A program made the position numbers and the translations under genes. Source: DASXRA01 sp963737425 (GTDB taxonomy: Bacteria > Actinomycetota > Actinomycetes > Mycobacteriales > Jatrophihabitantaceae). Taken from it: DNA of 64,000 nt. Where the stretch lies: contig CAVTSX010000010.1 in the NCBI GenBank assembly GCA_963737425.1, forward strand, positions 1,240,001 to 1,304,000, in the 5' to 3' direction. Within the stretch, counting starts at the first letter, position 1. Each line of letters begins with the position of its first letter. Positions 43,150 to 51,472 of the stretch are shown here, in pieces. The notes under the pieces are model-generated. The model was given only the letters and a program-made list of their open reading frames with translations, had not been told where the DNA came from and ran no database searches.

Positions 43150-43560
43150 CTATGCCTCGGGCAGGCCACTTTCGCGCTTGAGCTTGCGCCATCCGCCTGC
43201 ACGATTGTTGGCGATGATCTGGCGAAACATGGCCGTGAGGGCTCGCCGGTTGATGGTCTCGCCCTCGCGGACGGCGACCGTGCGGGCGGTCTTGTTGTCG
43301 TGGCCCGCGGTGATGATTGCCTCGGGATCGGGGACGATGGCGCCGTCGTAGAGGAAGACGTTGACGTGGTCCTTGGCGGCCAGCAGGGCGCAGATGTTTC
43401 CCTCGAGCACGAAGTACGGCCGGTTGGTGCGCTTGATGGTCTCGACGACATCGGGGTCCGCGCCGTGCACCAGTTCGCGCACCTCGCGGCAGACGGCCTG
43501 CTGCCACGCCGGAAGCGAGTCGATGTAGGCGTCCACGCGCGGGTCGGCGGTGTAGGTCAT
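43150..43560 (-). CDS. DUF1801-domain protein
   Basis: 136 residues from ATG 43560. Typical DUF1801 (YdhG-like) pattern: DAYIDSLPAWQQAVCREVRELVHGADP (split ~9-35), KRTNRPYFVLEGNICALLAAKDHVNVFLYDGA (split ~43-74), then a GWRKLKRESG tail. Small cytoplasmic protein without a defined function. Confidence 0.85.
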   Translation of the reverse strand: MTYTADPRVDAYIDSLPAWQQAVCREVRELVHGADPDVVETIKRTNRPYFVLEGNICALLAAKDHVNVFLYDGAIVPDPEAIITAGHDNKTARTVAVREGETINRRALTAMFRQIIANNRAGGWRKLKRESGLPEA

Positions 43561-43591
43561 GGTCGCCCCACCATAGCCACCTGACGCCAAG

Positions 43592-44395
43592 CTACCCGGA
43601 TGTGCCGTTACGTAAGGCGATTCGCGGAATCGAGTCGAGCAACGTCTGGGTGTAGCTGTGCTCGGGACGGCTGAAAACCCGCGTCACCGGCCCGCTCTCG
43701 ACGATCCTGCCTGCGTTCATCACGATGACGCGCTGGCACAACTGGCGAACGACGGCGAGGTTGTGGCTGATGAACAGCACGGTCAAGCCGAGTTCGCCGC
43801 GCAGGCGAATCAGCAGGTTCAGGATGTCGGCCTGGATCGAGACGTCAAGCGCAGAGACGACCTCGTCGGCAAGCAGTATCTCGGGCTCCAGCGCGAGGGC
43901 GCGCGCAATGCTGACCCGTTGGCGCTGGCCACCGGAGAGCGCATGCGGGTACGCGTCGAGGTAGTCCGGCGACAGGCCCACGGCACGCAGGAGTTCAGCG
44001 CATCTGCGGCGACTGTCGCGGCGGGCCACGAGTCCGTGGACGGCCAGCAGTTCGCCGAGCATGTGGCCGACGCGCATGGCCGGATTCAACGCCGAGAACG
44101 GATCCTGGAAGACGAGCTGAATGCGGCGTCTCTGGTCCCGGTCGCGCAGCGAGCCCATCGGCGCGCCGTCGATGAACACCTGCCCGGAGTCGGGCTTCTG
44201 CAGGCCGACGATGGTGCGCACGAGCGTGGACTTACCGCACCCGGACTCCCCGACGATGCCGACACATTCGCCCTTCGCCACCGACAGGCTCACGCCGTCG
44301 ACAGCGACGAGTCGACCGCCTGCCTTACCGCGCCTACGGAAACTGACCCGGACGTCCTGAACGTCGATCGCCGCCGGCGATCCTGCGGCGGTCAC
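43592..44395 (-). CDS. Oligopeptide-type ABC transporter ATP-binding protein (OppF-like)
   Basis: 267 residues from GTG 44395, which overlaps the TGA of the preceding ATPase gene (GTGA). Walker A GESGCGKST (~49), signature LSGGQRQRVSIARAL (~153), Walker B ILLADEVVSALD (~173) and switch His in LFISHNLAVVR. It powers import of peptides, nickel or opine-like solutes. The C-terminal OppF extension is short, without Cys. Last gene of the SBP-permease-permease-ATPase-ATPase operon. Confidence 0.93.
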   Translation of the reverse strand: MTAAGSPAAIDVQDVRVSFRRRGKAGGRLVAVDGVSLSVAKGECVGIVGESGCGKSTLVRTIVGLQKPDSGQVFIDGAPMGSLRDRDQRRRIQLVFQDPFSALNPAMRVGHMLGELLAVHGLVARRDSRRRCAELLRAVGLSPDYLDAYPHALSGGQRQRVSIARALALEPEILLADEVVSALDVSIQADILNLLIRLRGELGLTVLFISHNLAVVRQLCQRVIVMNAGRIVESGPVTRVFSRPEHSYTQTLLDSIPRIALRNGTSG

Positions 44396-45423
44396 GGCGC
44401 CGTGCCGGGTGCGTCGGCCAGTTCGGAGTCGCTCGCGTCGGGCGCCGGCAGTTCGGCGTCGCCGTGGATGCACGACGAGCGGGTGCCATCTGCCAGTTGC
44501 CGCAGCTCGTACGGCAGCGACGAGCAACGCTGCTCGGCCAGCGGGCAACGCGGATGGAATCGGCATCCGGGCGGCGGGTGGAGCCGATCGGGGGCTTCGC
44601 CGCCGATCGCAACCGGCGCCACCACCGGGCCGTCGATCGGCGGCAGGGAACGCAGCAGGGCCCAGGTGTAGACGTGCCGGGGATCGCTGATCACCCGCCC
44701 GATACGCCCGGCCTCGGCGAACTGCCCGGCGTACATGACGTTGATCTCGTCGCACAGTTCGGAGACGACCGCCAGGTCGTGGCTGACGAACAGCAACGCC
44801 GTTCCCCGCTCGCGGCATGCGGACTGCAGCAGCGCGATGACCTTCTTCTGCAGCGTGACGTCTAGCGCTGTCGTCGGCTCGTCGCACAGGATCAGCTGCG
44901 GGTCGCAGGAGAGCGCGATGGCGATCAGGACGCGCTGGCGCATGCCGCCGGACAATTCGTGCGGGTACCTGCGCGCCACCTCATGCGCGTCGGTGATACC
45001 CACCTCGTCGAGCAGTTCGATCGCGCGAGCCCGAGCGGCCGCGCGCTTGAGTCCGAAGTGGACGATCGGACCTTCGGCCACCTGCGTGCCCACCCTGCGC
45101 ACCGGGTTCAGCGCCATCATCGGGTCCTGGAAGATCACCGAGATGTTCCGGCCGCGTACCGCTGCGCGCTGCCGCGAGGAGAGCGTGCCGAGGTCGCGTC
45201 CGTCGAAATGGATCGAGCCGTCGACGTCGGCGCCGTCGGGCAGCAGGCCGAGCACCGCCTTCAACAGGACGCTCTTGCCCGAACCGCTCTCGCCGACCAG
45301 GCCGACGGCGCTGCCACGCGACACGTCGAAGGAAACCCCGTCTACGGCGGCGATCCGCCCTTGCGGCGTCGGCAGAGTGACCCGCAGGTCACGCACGCTG
45401 AGCAATGCTTCGCCGGGCGTCAT
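44392..45423 (-). CDS. Oligopeptide-type ABC transporter ATP-binding protein (OppD-like)
   Basis: 343 residues from ATG 45423. Walker A GESGSGKSV (~43), where the usual Thr after Ser is Val; signature LSGGMRQRVLIAIAL (~158); Walker B LILCDEPTTALD; switch His VSHDLAVV. The C-terminus has the OppD Cys-containing motif GCRFHPRCPLAEQRC (~288-302), which binds an Fe-S cluster in some relatives. ATGA overlap with the permease upstream. Confidence 0.93.
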   Translation of the reverse strand: MTPGEALLSVRDLRVTLPTPQGRIAAVDGVSFDVSRGSAVGLVGESGSGKSVLLKAVLGLLPDGADVDGSIHFDGRDLGTLSSRQRAAVRGRNISVIFQDPMMALNPVRRVGTQVAEGPIVHFGLKRAAARARAIELLDEVGITDAHEVARRYPHELSGGMRQRVLIAIALSCDPQLILCDEPTTALDVTLQKKVIALLQSACRERGTALLFVSHDLAVVSELCDEINVMYAGQFAEAGRIGRVISDPRHVYTWALLRSLPPIDGPVVAPVAIGGEAPDRLHPPPGCRFHPRCPLAEQRCSSLPYELRQLADGTRSSCIHGDAELPAPDASDSELADAPGTAP

Positions 45424-46295
45424 GTTCGGCTTCCCCGCTCGGTGAGGCTGTCGGACACCAGCGCCAGGCCGAGCCCCAACACGACGACGACCACACCCGG
45501 GGCTACGGAAAGCCACCAGTTGCTGGCAAGGAAGTTCTGACCGTCGTTGATCAGCGACCCCCACTCGGGCGTCGGCGGCTGGATGCCGATGCCGAGGTAG
45601 CCCAGTGACGCTATGGCGGTGACCGCTATGACGATGTCGGAGGCCAGGTAGGTGACCGATTGCCGGCCCACGTTGGGCAGTACGTGGCGAAGGGCGATTC
45701 TGGCCGGCCGGAGCCCGGCCAGGCGCGCTGCCGATATGTAGTCCTGATTGCGCACGACGAGGACGCTGCCCGTGATCAGCCGGGCGTACATGATCCAGTG
45801 CGTCACCGCCAGAGCGATGACGAGGCTGCCCGTGCCCGGGCCGAGCACCAGCAGCAGCACGAGCAGGAGCGTGAACGACGGAACGGTCTGCACGGTGTCC
45901 ATCACGCGCGTGAGCAGCAGATCGATCCACCCGCCGGCGTATCCGGTAACCAGGCCGATCAATGTGCCGATGACGCACGCGCCGAGCGCGGCACCGCTCG
46001 CGGCGAGCAGATCACCACGTGTCGCGTAGATGATTCTCGACATGACGTCGCGGCCGAGTTGATCCGTACCGACCAGATGGCTCGCACTCGGCCGCGCGAG
46101 CGCGTCGGGGATGTTCTGCGCCAGCGGGTCGTGGGGAGCGATGACCGGCGCCAGCACGGCCATCAGCAGATACAGCAAGACGATGCCGAGGCCGACACAC
46201 AGCTTTGGCGTCAGGTGAAACGTGCGCGACTTCTCCGCTCGGCCGTCGCCATCGCCGGCGACCAGCGCCGCTGCCTCGTTGATTGCGATTGCCAT
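45420..46295 (-). CDS. ABC transporter permease, DppC/OppC-like
   Basis: 291 residues from ATG 46295 (TAATG overlap with the previous permease). N-terminal OppC cap with HLVGTDQLGRDVMSRIIYA (~75-93) and the EAA loop region SAARLAGLRPARIALRHVLPNVG (~190-212). Six membrane spans expected. Partner of the 46295-47263 permease. Confidence 0.92.
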   Translation of the reverse strand: MAIAINEAAALVAGDGDGRAEKSRTFHLTPKLCVGLGIVLLYLLMAVLAPVIAPHDPLAQNIPDALARPSASHLVGTDQLGRDVMSRIIYATRGDLLAASGAALGACVIGTLIGLVTGYAGGWIDLLLTRVMDTVQTVPSFTLLLVLLLVLGPGTGSLVIALAVTHWIMYARLITGSVLVVRNQDYISAARLAGLRPARIALRHVLPNVGRQSVTYLASDIVIAVTAIASLGYLGIGIQPPTPEWGSLINDGQNFLASNWWLSVAPGVVVVVLGLGLALVSDSLTERGSRT

Positions 46296-47263
46296 TACCG
46301 CAGTACCACTCGGGGATCGAGCATCGCGTACACCAGGTCGAGCAGCAGGTTCATGATCAGGATGATCGCGGCCGTCACCAGGGTGATGCCGGAGACGAGC
46401 GGGATGTCGAAGGCGTTGAAGGCCTGAATGACCATGGAACCGATGCCCGGCAAGGCGAACACGCTCTCGGTTATCAACACGCCGCCGATCAGGCGCGAGA
46501 AGATCACGCTCAGCAGCGAGAGCGTCGGGATGATCGCGTTGGGCAGCACATGACTGCGCACCAGCCGCAGGCCCTGCACGCCCTTGGCGCGCGCGGTCAT
46601 GACGTAGTCGGACTGCAGCACATCGAGGATGCTCTGCCGGAGACTTCGGATCAGGATCGCCGAGGCGACGATCGCCTGGGTCAGGGCGGGTAAGAACAGC
46701 GACTCCAGGTTGCCGACGAATCCGCCGTGCAGCCCGCCGGCCGGAAACACCTTGATCGCCACGGCAAAGACGACCAGCAGGATCGTGCCGGTCCAGAACG
46801 GCGGCATGCCGATGCCGACGAGCGGGATGGCTCGTATCGCGTGATCGACGAACCCGTTCTTTCGCATGGCGGCAATGGTCGCGAGCGGCACGGTCACCAG
46901 GATGTCGAGCACGAGCGCGTACACCGCCAGCTTCAGCGTCAGCGGCAGCGCGCGGGCCAACTCGTCGGTGACCGGCCGTTGGAACAGGTACGACACACCC
47001 ATGTCGCCGTGCAGCAGACCCGTCAGGTACGAGCCGTACTGGCTCAACAGCGGTTTGTCGTAGCCGAGCTGATGATTGATCGCCACGACCTGCTGCGGGG
47101 TGGCCGCCTCGCCCAGGATCAGCTGACCCGGGCTCGACGGCAGCGCGTGCAGGATGAGGAACAAAAGCAGGCTGACGCCCCACAACGTCAGGACGACATA
47201 GACCAGGCGCTTGCCGACGTAGAGCAGTCGCGACATCGTGGCGTCCGCGATTGCTACCGTCAC
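46295..47263 (-). CDS. ABC transporter permease, DppB/OppB-like
   Basis: 322 residues from GTG 47263, which overlaps the binding-protein stop (GTGA); ATG 47236 is the alternative. The first span region LLYVGKRLVYVVLTLWGVSLLLF and the EAA motif MTARAKGVQGLRLVRSHVLPNA (~225-246) fit the family. Six spans expected. Confidence 0.92.
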   Translation of the reverse strand: MTVAIADATMSRLLYVGKRLVYVVLTLWGVSLLLFLILHALPSSPGQLILGEAATPQQVVAINHQLGYDKPLLSQYGSYLTGLLHGDMGVSYLFQRPVTDELARALPLTLKLAVYALVLDILVTVPLATIAAMRKNGFVDHAIRAIPLVGIGMPPFWTGTILLVVFAVAIKVFPAGGLHGGFVGNLESLFLPALTQAIVASAILIRSLRQSILDVLQSDYVMTARAKGVQGLRLVRSHVLPNAIIPTLSLLSVIFSRLIGGVLITESVFALPGIGSMVIQAFNAFDIPLVSGITLVTAAIILIMNLLLDLVYAMLDPRVVLR

Positions 47264-48789
47264 TGCCCGGCCAGCGAGATGGCGGCGAAGTTCAGCTTGT
47301 TCGTCGGCAGGATCGCGGCCCCGCTCACCTTGTTCGTCGTTGCCCACAGCTTGTCCGGGCTGTAGAGCGCTACCGCGTCGGCACTCTGTGCGATCTGATC
47401 CATGATCGTGTCGTAGATCTTGAATCGCGCGGTGTCGTCGAACGTCTCGACCGACTTCGCGTACTCCTGCTTGACCTGCGGCAGCAACGGCGACGATGTT
47501 CCCTCGGCGTCGGTGTTGATGTAGTTCGCGACCGACAGGCCGGGATCGCCGGCCAGTGCGAACAGGCTGAAGCGTCCTTCAAACGTCTTGTTGGCCAGCG
47601 CCGCCTTGTACAGCGGACTCGTCGTCCCGTTGAGCTTTACGGTGATGCCGACCTTGGCGAGGTCGCTCTTCAAGATCTGCGCCGTCAGCGGCATGTCCGA
47701 ATCGCTGCTGTCGTAGGTGATCGTGAACGACGCGCCGTGCGGATAGGCGGACTGGGCGAGTTCGGACCTGGCCTGGTCGAGATTCATCGCGCAACCGAAA
47801 GCCGGCTGGTATCCGCGCAGGAACGTCTGGCTGACCCACGAGCACGCCGGGCTTCCACCGTCACGCAGCACCGCCTTGACCATCGACGCACGATCGATGG
47901 CAAGTGAGATTGCGCGCCGGACATGGACGTCGTTCAGCGGCGGCTTGGCCGTGTTCAGCCCGAGCCGCATCACGCCGACCGGCCGGGCCACGATCGCGAA
48001 GGACGAGTTGGCCTTGAGCGTGCTGGCCTGCTGCGCGGGCGGATCCTCGACCATGTTCACCGTTCCGGCCCGAAGCTGAAGCACCCGGGTATTGGCATCA
48101 GAGACCAGCTTGAACGTGATGCTCGAAAGCTTCGTCTTGGTGCCGTAGTAGTAGGGATCGGGTACCAGCTTGAGATCCGAGCCCGGATTGCGTTCGGCGA
48201 TCTTGAAGGGGCCGGCGCCTATCGGCTTGTCGTAGAAGGTCTTCTCGGCCATTCCCGCGAAGTTGTCCGGGATGATGGCGGCCGGGATGCCGGCCAGCGT
48301 CGCCGGCAGCGTGGCCACCTTGGTGGCCGTGTGAATCACCACGGTGTCAGGGCTTGGAGTGTCGATCGAGGTTATCGGCTCGAACAACTTGCCCTGCTGG
48401 GTGCCCTTCTTGGCGTTGTCCAGGCTGAACTTGACGTCGGTGGCCGTGAGCGGCTTTCCATTCGAGAACTTGGCCGCGGGGCGAAGCTTGATCGTCCACG
48501 TCAGTTGATCCTTGCCGAGCACCGGCATCGCGGCAGCGATCGCCGGGACGATCGTGTTGTCGTCGTTCACCTTGTACAGGCTGTCGGCGATGAGGGTGAC
48601 GACCTGACCGTCCGATGACCGCAGAAAGGAACCGTCCGGGCTGAGATCGACCACGTCCAAGGGCCGGGCCACGACCAGGCCGTTGCCCGAACCCGAGGGC
48701 CCGCCGCCCGAACTGCCTGCCGAACATCCGGCGGTGATCAGAACCAGGGAAAGGGTTGCCACACCGGCAACACGCTTTATCGGATGCAT
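47260..48789 (-). CDS. Family-5 substrate-binding lipoprotein
   Basis: 509 residues. Lipoprotein signal with lipobox LITAGC (Cys22), then a Ser/Gly linker. The SBP_bac_5 fold shows in TIKLRPAAKFSNGKPLTATDVKFSLD (split ~95-120), PDTVVIHTATKVATLP and the later ARRSELAQ region. It captures the solute outside the membrane for the importer encoded downstream. A GGTC-A-GACC palindrome lies 142 bp upstream of the ATG. Confidence 0.92.
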   Translation of the reverse strand: MHPIKRVAGVATLSLVLITAGCSAGSSGGGPSGSGNGLVVARPLDVVDLSPDGSFLRSSDGQVVTLIADSLYKVNDDNTIVPAIAAAMPVLGKDQLTWTIKLRPAAKFSNGKPLTATDVKFSLDNAKKGTQQGKLFEPITSIDTPSPDTVVIHTATKVATLPATLAGIPAAIIPDNFAGMAEKTFYDKPIGAGPFKIAERNPGSDLKLVPDPYYYGTKTKLSSITFKLVSDANTRVLQLRAGTVNMVEDPPAQQASTLKANSSFAIVARPVGVMRLGLNTAKPPLNDVHVRRAISLAIDRASMVKAVLRDGGSPACSWVSQTFLRGYQPAFGCAMNLDQARSELAQSAYPHGASFTITYDSSDSDMPLTAQILKSDLAKVGITVKLNGTTSPLYKAALANKTFEGRFSLFALAGDPGLSVANYINTDAEGTSSPLLPQVKQEYAKSVETFDDTARFKIYDTIMDQIAQSADAVALYSPDKLWATTNKVSGAAILPTNKLNFAAISLAGQ

Positions 48790-48930
48790 CGTCTACGCGT
48801 CCCTTCGGTTCGGAATTCGCTGCCCGCTCGCCCGTCGGATGCCACGGCGCATCGGGGCGCCGTTTGTCGTCTGTGGTGCCCGAAGGCGCAGCTGAGAGTG
48901 CTGGGAGCCTGATCGTCCTATTGCGCTCAG

Positions 48931-48941
48931 TGGTCAGACCA
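48931..48941. promoter_or_regulatory. FCD-GntR-type operator upstream of the ABC operon
   Basis: TGGTCAGACCA, a perfect 11-bp palindrome matching the TGGT-N3-ACCA consensus of PdhR/LldR/FadR-type GntR regulators. The same core occurs at 53920 and 54829. Confidence 0.7.
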
Positions 48942-49011
48942 CCGACAGTCTGGCACGCATCATGTCGGCTAGCAAGACTGCGCGGCCGATGTTCGAGAAC
49001 GCCTTCCCCGT

Positions 49012-49025
49012 CAGGCTTAAGCCTG
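49012..49025. repeat. 14-bp perfect palindrome CAGGCTTAAGCCTG
   Basis: Lies between the fum operon end (49062) and the ABC promoter. No T-run follows, so it is not a standard terminator; it may be another binding site or weak hairpin. Confidence 0.45.
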
Positions 49026-49061
49026 TTCACGAGCGCCTTCGGCCGGCCGCGTTACCGGCCC

Positions 49062-49673
49062 TCAGAGGCCGAGTTTGCGGTACGCCGCCTGCAGGTTGCC
49101 TGCTGCCCGCTCGCGCACCTGCTGGTAGCTGGACGTGCCGTGGCAATCCATGGTGACGAACAGCGGGCCGAAGTCCTTGACCCGGAATCGCCATACGCAC
49201 TCGGGCATGAGGTCGACCCAGAGCACGTCCTCGATCTCCTCGATCTGCAGCGTCTCCCAGCTGGCCGCGCCGCCCGTGATCGACAGGTACACGCCGCCGA
49301 ACTCACCGAAGTGCTGCAGAGACTCGTCGCTCAGGCCACCCTTGCCGACAATCGCGCGTACGCCCAGTTGCTCGATGCATCCACGAGTGAATCGGTCCAT
49401 GCGCATCGAGGTCGTCGTGCCCACCGACACCGGCAGGTAGCGCCCGGACTCGTCGCGCCGAACGCTGGGCGCCGTGTGCATGAACACCGCGCCGGTGAAG
49501 TCGGCGCCGGGTGGACGCGCACCCTCGTCGAACATGCGGATCAGGGATGCGTCGCGCACACCCCAGATCGTGCCGTCGAGCCACACCTCGTCGCCGGCGC
49601 GTAGATCGCGCACCATCTCGTCAGTCAGCGGCGGCTGGAGCCGCAGCACCCGGCCGTCCGGCTCAATAGCCAT
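49062..49673 (-). CDS. Class I fumarase / tartrate dehydratase beta subunit
   Basis: 203 residues. Matches the swivelling beta domain: DGTIWGVRDASLIRMFDEG (~33-51), AVFMHTAPSV, VGTTTSMRMDRFTRGCIEQLG (split ~84-104) and KGGLSDESLQHFGEFGGVYLSITGGAA (split ~111-137). With the alpha subunit it hydrates fumarate to malate, or dehydrates tartrate. Overlaps the alpha gene by 11 bp. Confidence 0.9.
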   Translation of the reverse strand: MAIEPDGRVLRLQPPLTDEMVRDLRAGDEVWLDGTIWGVRDASLIRMFDEGARPPGADFTGAVFMHTAPSVRRDESGRYLPVSVGTTTSMRMDRFTRGCIEQLGVRAIVGKGGLSDESLQHFGEFGGVYLSITGGAASWETLQIEEIEDVLWVDLMPECVWRFRVKDFGPLFVTMDCHGTSSYQQVRERAAGNLQAAYRKLGL

Positions 49674-50565
49674 AGCTCACCGCTCCGTTGCTGCCGATGG
49701 TGGCCCGTGCCCGTTCTCCCCGCCAGCACTGGATGTTGACCGCGACCGGGTTCATGGAGATGTGCGTCGCCGCGTACTCGGCGTGCACCGCGAACGACGT
49801 GACCTTGCCGCCGAGACCCTGCGGCCCGATGCCCGTCTCATTCAGCGCGTCGAGCATCTGCGCTTCGAATTCGGCGATGTCAGCCTCGGGATGCCTCTCG
49901 CCGACGGGCCGCAGGATGGCCTTCTTCGCAAGCGCCGCGCACAGGTCAGCCGTTCCGCCGATGCCCACTCCGACGATCGTCGGCGGGCACGGCTTGGGCC
50001 CGGCCTCGATGACGCTTTCGAGCACGAACCTCTTCACGCCGGCGACCCCCTCCGCGGGCGAAAGCATCTTGAGGAAGGACATGTTCTCCGAGCCCGATCC
50101 CTTCGGAACCAGCAGGATCTCGAGCTCGTCGGAGCCGTCGGCGAACTCGACGTGAATGTCGGGGACACCGATGCCCGTGTTGTCCTGGCGGTTCTGCCGG
50201 GTGAGTGGATGCACGATGCTGGAACGCAGGTTGTGCCGCTCGGTGGCCACGGCGATACCCGCGCGAAGCGCCTGGGTGAGCCGCGCTCCGTTGACAGGGA
50301 ACGCCGTGCCGATCTTGACGAAGAAGACGCAGATACCGGTGTCCTGGCAGACGATGATGCCGGTGCGATCGGAGATGGCGATCGACTTCGCCATGACGTC
50401 AAGGCGGCGCCGGGCACCGCCCTCCTCCTGCGCGGCGCTGCGATCGACCGCGCTGCGCACGTCGGGCGGCAGGTCGGTCAGCGCCTTCTTGTACAGGTGA
50501 GCCGAGACCTCGGTGAGTTGCCGGTACATCTGCTCGGTATCCAGGTCGATCAAATCCGCTTGCAT
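49663..50565 (-). CDS. Class I fumarase / tartrate dehydratase alpha subunit
   Basis: 300 residues, AAAGGAAG site upstream. Carries candidate [4Fe-4S] ligands: Cys73 or Cys79 (VCQDTGICV), Cys193 (GPKPCPPT) and Cys280 (VNIQCWRGER). SGSENMSFLKMLSP (~157-170) and GVGIGGTADLCAALAKKA are family phrases. The iron-sulfur hydro-lyase is oxygen-sensitive. Ten bp downstream of sdhD. Fumarate and tartrate types cannot be separated safely by eye. Confidence 0.9.
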   Translation of the reverse strand: MQADLIDLDTEQMYRQLTEVSAHLYKKALTDLPPDVRSAVDRSAAQEEGGARRRLDVMAKSIAISDRTGIIVCQDTGICVFFVKIGTAFPVNGARLTQALRAGIAVATERHNLRSSIVHPLTRQNRQDNTGIGVPDIHVEFADGSDELEILLVPKGSGSENMSFLKMLSPAEGVAGVKRFVLESVIEAGPKPCPPTIVGVGIGGTADLCAALAKKAILRPVGERHPEADIAEFEAQMLDALNETGIGPQGLGGKVTSFAVHAEYAATHISMNPVAVNIQCWRGERARATIGSNGAVSYGY

Positions 50566-50575
50566 AGCTTCCTTT

Positions 50576-50956
50576 CTAGCCGCGCCCGATCACCGAGTAG
50601 GTGATCGTCACGGTTCCGACGAGCAGGAGCAGCACGACGACGCCCAGCAAGATCCAGAGCCAGCGCCGTTGCGATCTGGGCTCGGGCCGGTAGTCGCGCA
50701 CGACGGCCACCAGCCCGGCGCCGGCGTGCAGCAGGGTCGTTCCGAGCAACAGCCCGTCCCAGGTGACCCAAAGCGTTGAGGTCCAGCGTTTGGCGACGAA
50801 CGAGGCATCGGTCCTGGACACGTCATTAGCAATGTGGGTCAGGGCGAAGTGCCCGAGCGCGAGCACGGCGAGCAGCACGCCGGTGACGCGGATCGTGAGG
50901 TAGGAGGCGCGTCGCGGAATCTGCCTACGCGTGCGAACAGCTTGATCCTGTGCCAT
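50576..50956 (-). CDS. sdhD: Succinate dehydrogenase/fumarate reductase membrane anchor (SdhD-like)
   Basis: 126 residues, three spans. GHFALTHIAND (~35-45) and LLHAGAGLVAVVRDYRPEP (~77-95) match the quinone/heme-binding spans of SdhD. Anchors the complex in the membrane with SdhC, 12 bp upstream. Confidence 0.85.
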   Translation of the reverse strand: MAQDQAVRTRRQIPRRASYLTIRVTGVLLAVLALGHFALTHIANDVSRTDASFVAKRWTSTLWVTWDGLLLGTTLLHAGAGLVAVVRDYRPEPRSQRRWLWILLGVVVLLLLVGTVTITYSVIGRG

Positions 50957-50968
50957 GCAACGTCCTGC

Positions 50969-51472
50969 CTAGTCGATGACGGGCCAGAGGATGACTGCGC
51001 TGCCGGCAACGGTCAGCACGGCAGTCAGCACGACTACTACGTTCAGCAGCCGCGTGGCTCGGCGGGCGTCGAGATCCCAGACGTCGATCGCCACCACGCG
51101 AAGGCCGTTGAGCGCGTGAAACACCAGCGCCAGCAGCAGGCCACACTCGATGACCCGCATGACGGAGTTCGCATAGAGGCGGTGCACGTTGTCGTACAGC
51201 GACGACGAGATCGCGTAGAGCGAGACATCGAAGATGTGCAGGAAGAGAAAGCCGAAGATGCCGATACCGCTGATGCGGTGCGCGTAGAACGCCCAGCGGT
51301 TGGCCTCGCTGCGCTCGGCCGGCAGGCGGCCGAGCCTCATGAGCATCGAGCGACTCAATCGGCCGCCGCCGTCGACCCGTCTCGCGCCGACGACAACCAC
51401 GCCGACTCCCCAGACGATGGCCACATTGACGAACGTGAACGCCGCGAGAAAGGCGACCTGCGGGCCGGTCAT
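50969..51472 (-). CDS. sdhC: Succinate dehydrogenase/fumarate reductase cytochrome b subunit (SdhC-like)
   Basis: 167 residues with an extra N-terminal span before the canonical FYAHRISGIGIFGFLFLHIF (~62-81) and LLALVFHALNGLRVVAIDVWD (~115-135), whose His residues are likely heme ligands. ATGA overlap with sdhA. Confidence 0.87.
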   Translation of the reverse strand: MTGPQVAFLAAFTFVNVAIVWGVGVVVVGARRVDGGGRLSRSMLMRLGRLPAERSEANRWAFYAHRISGIGIFGFLFLHIFDVSLYAISSSLYDNVHRLYANSVMRVIECGLLLALVFHALNGLRVVAIDVWDLDARRATRLLNVVVVLTAVLTVAGSAVILWPVID

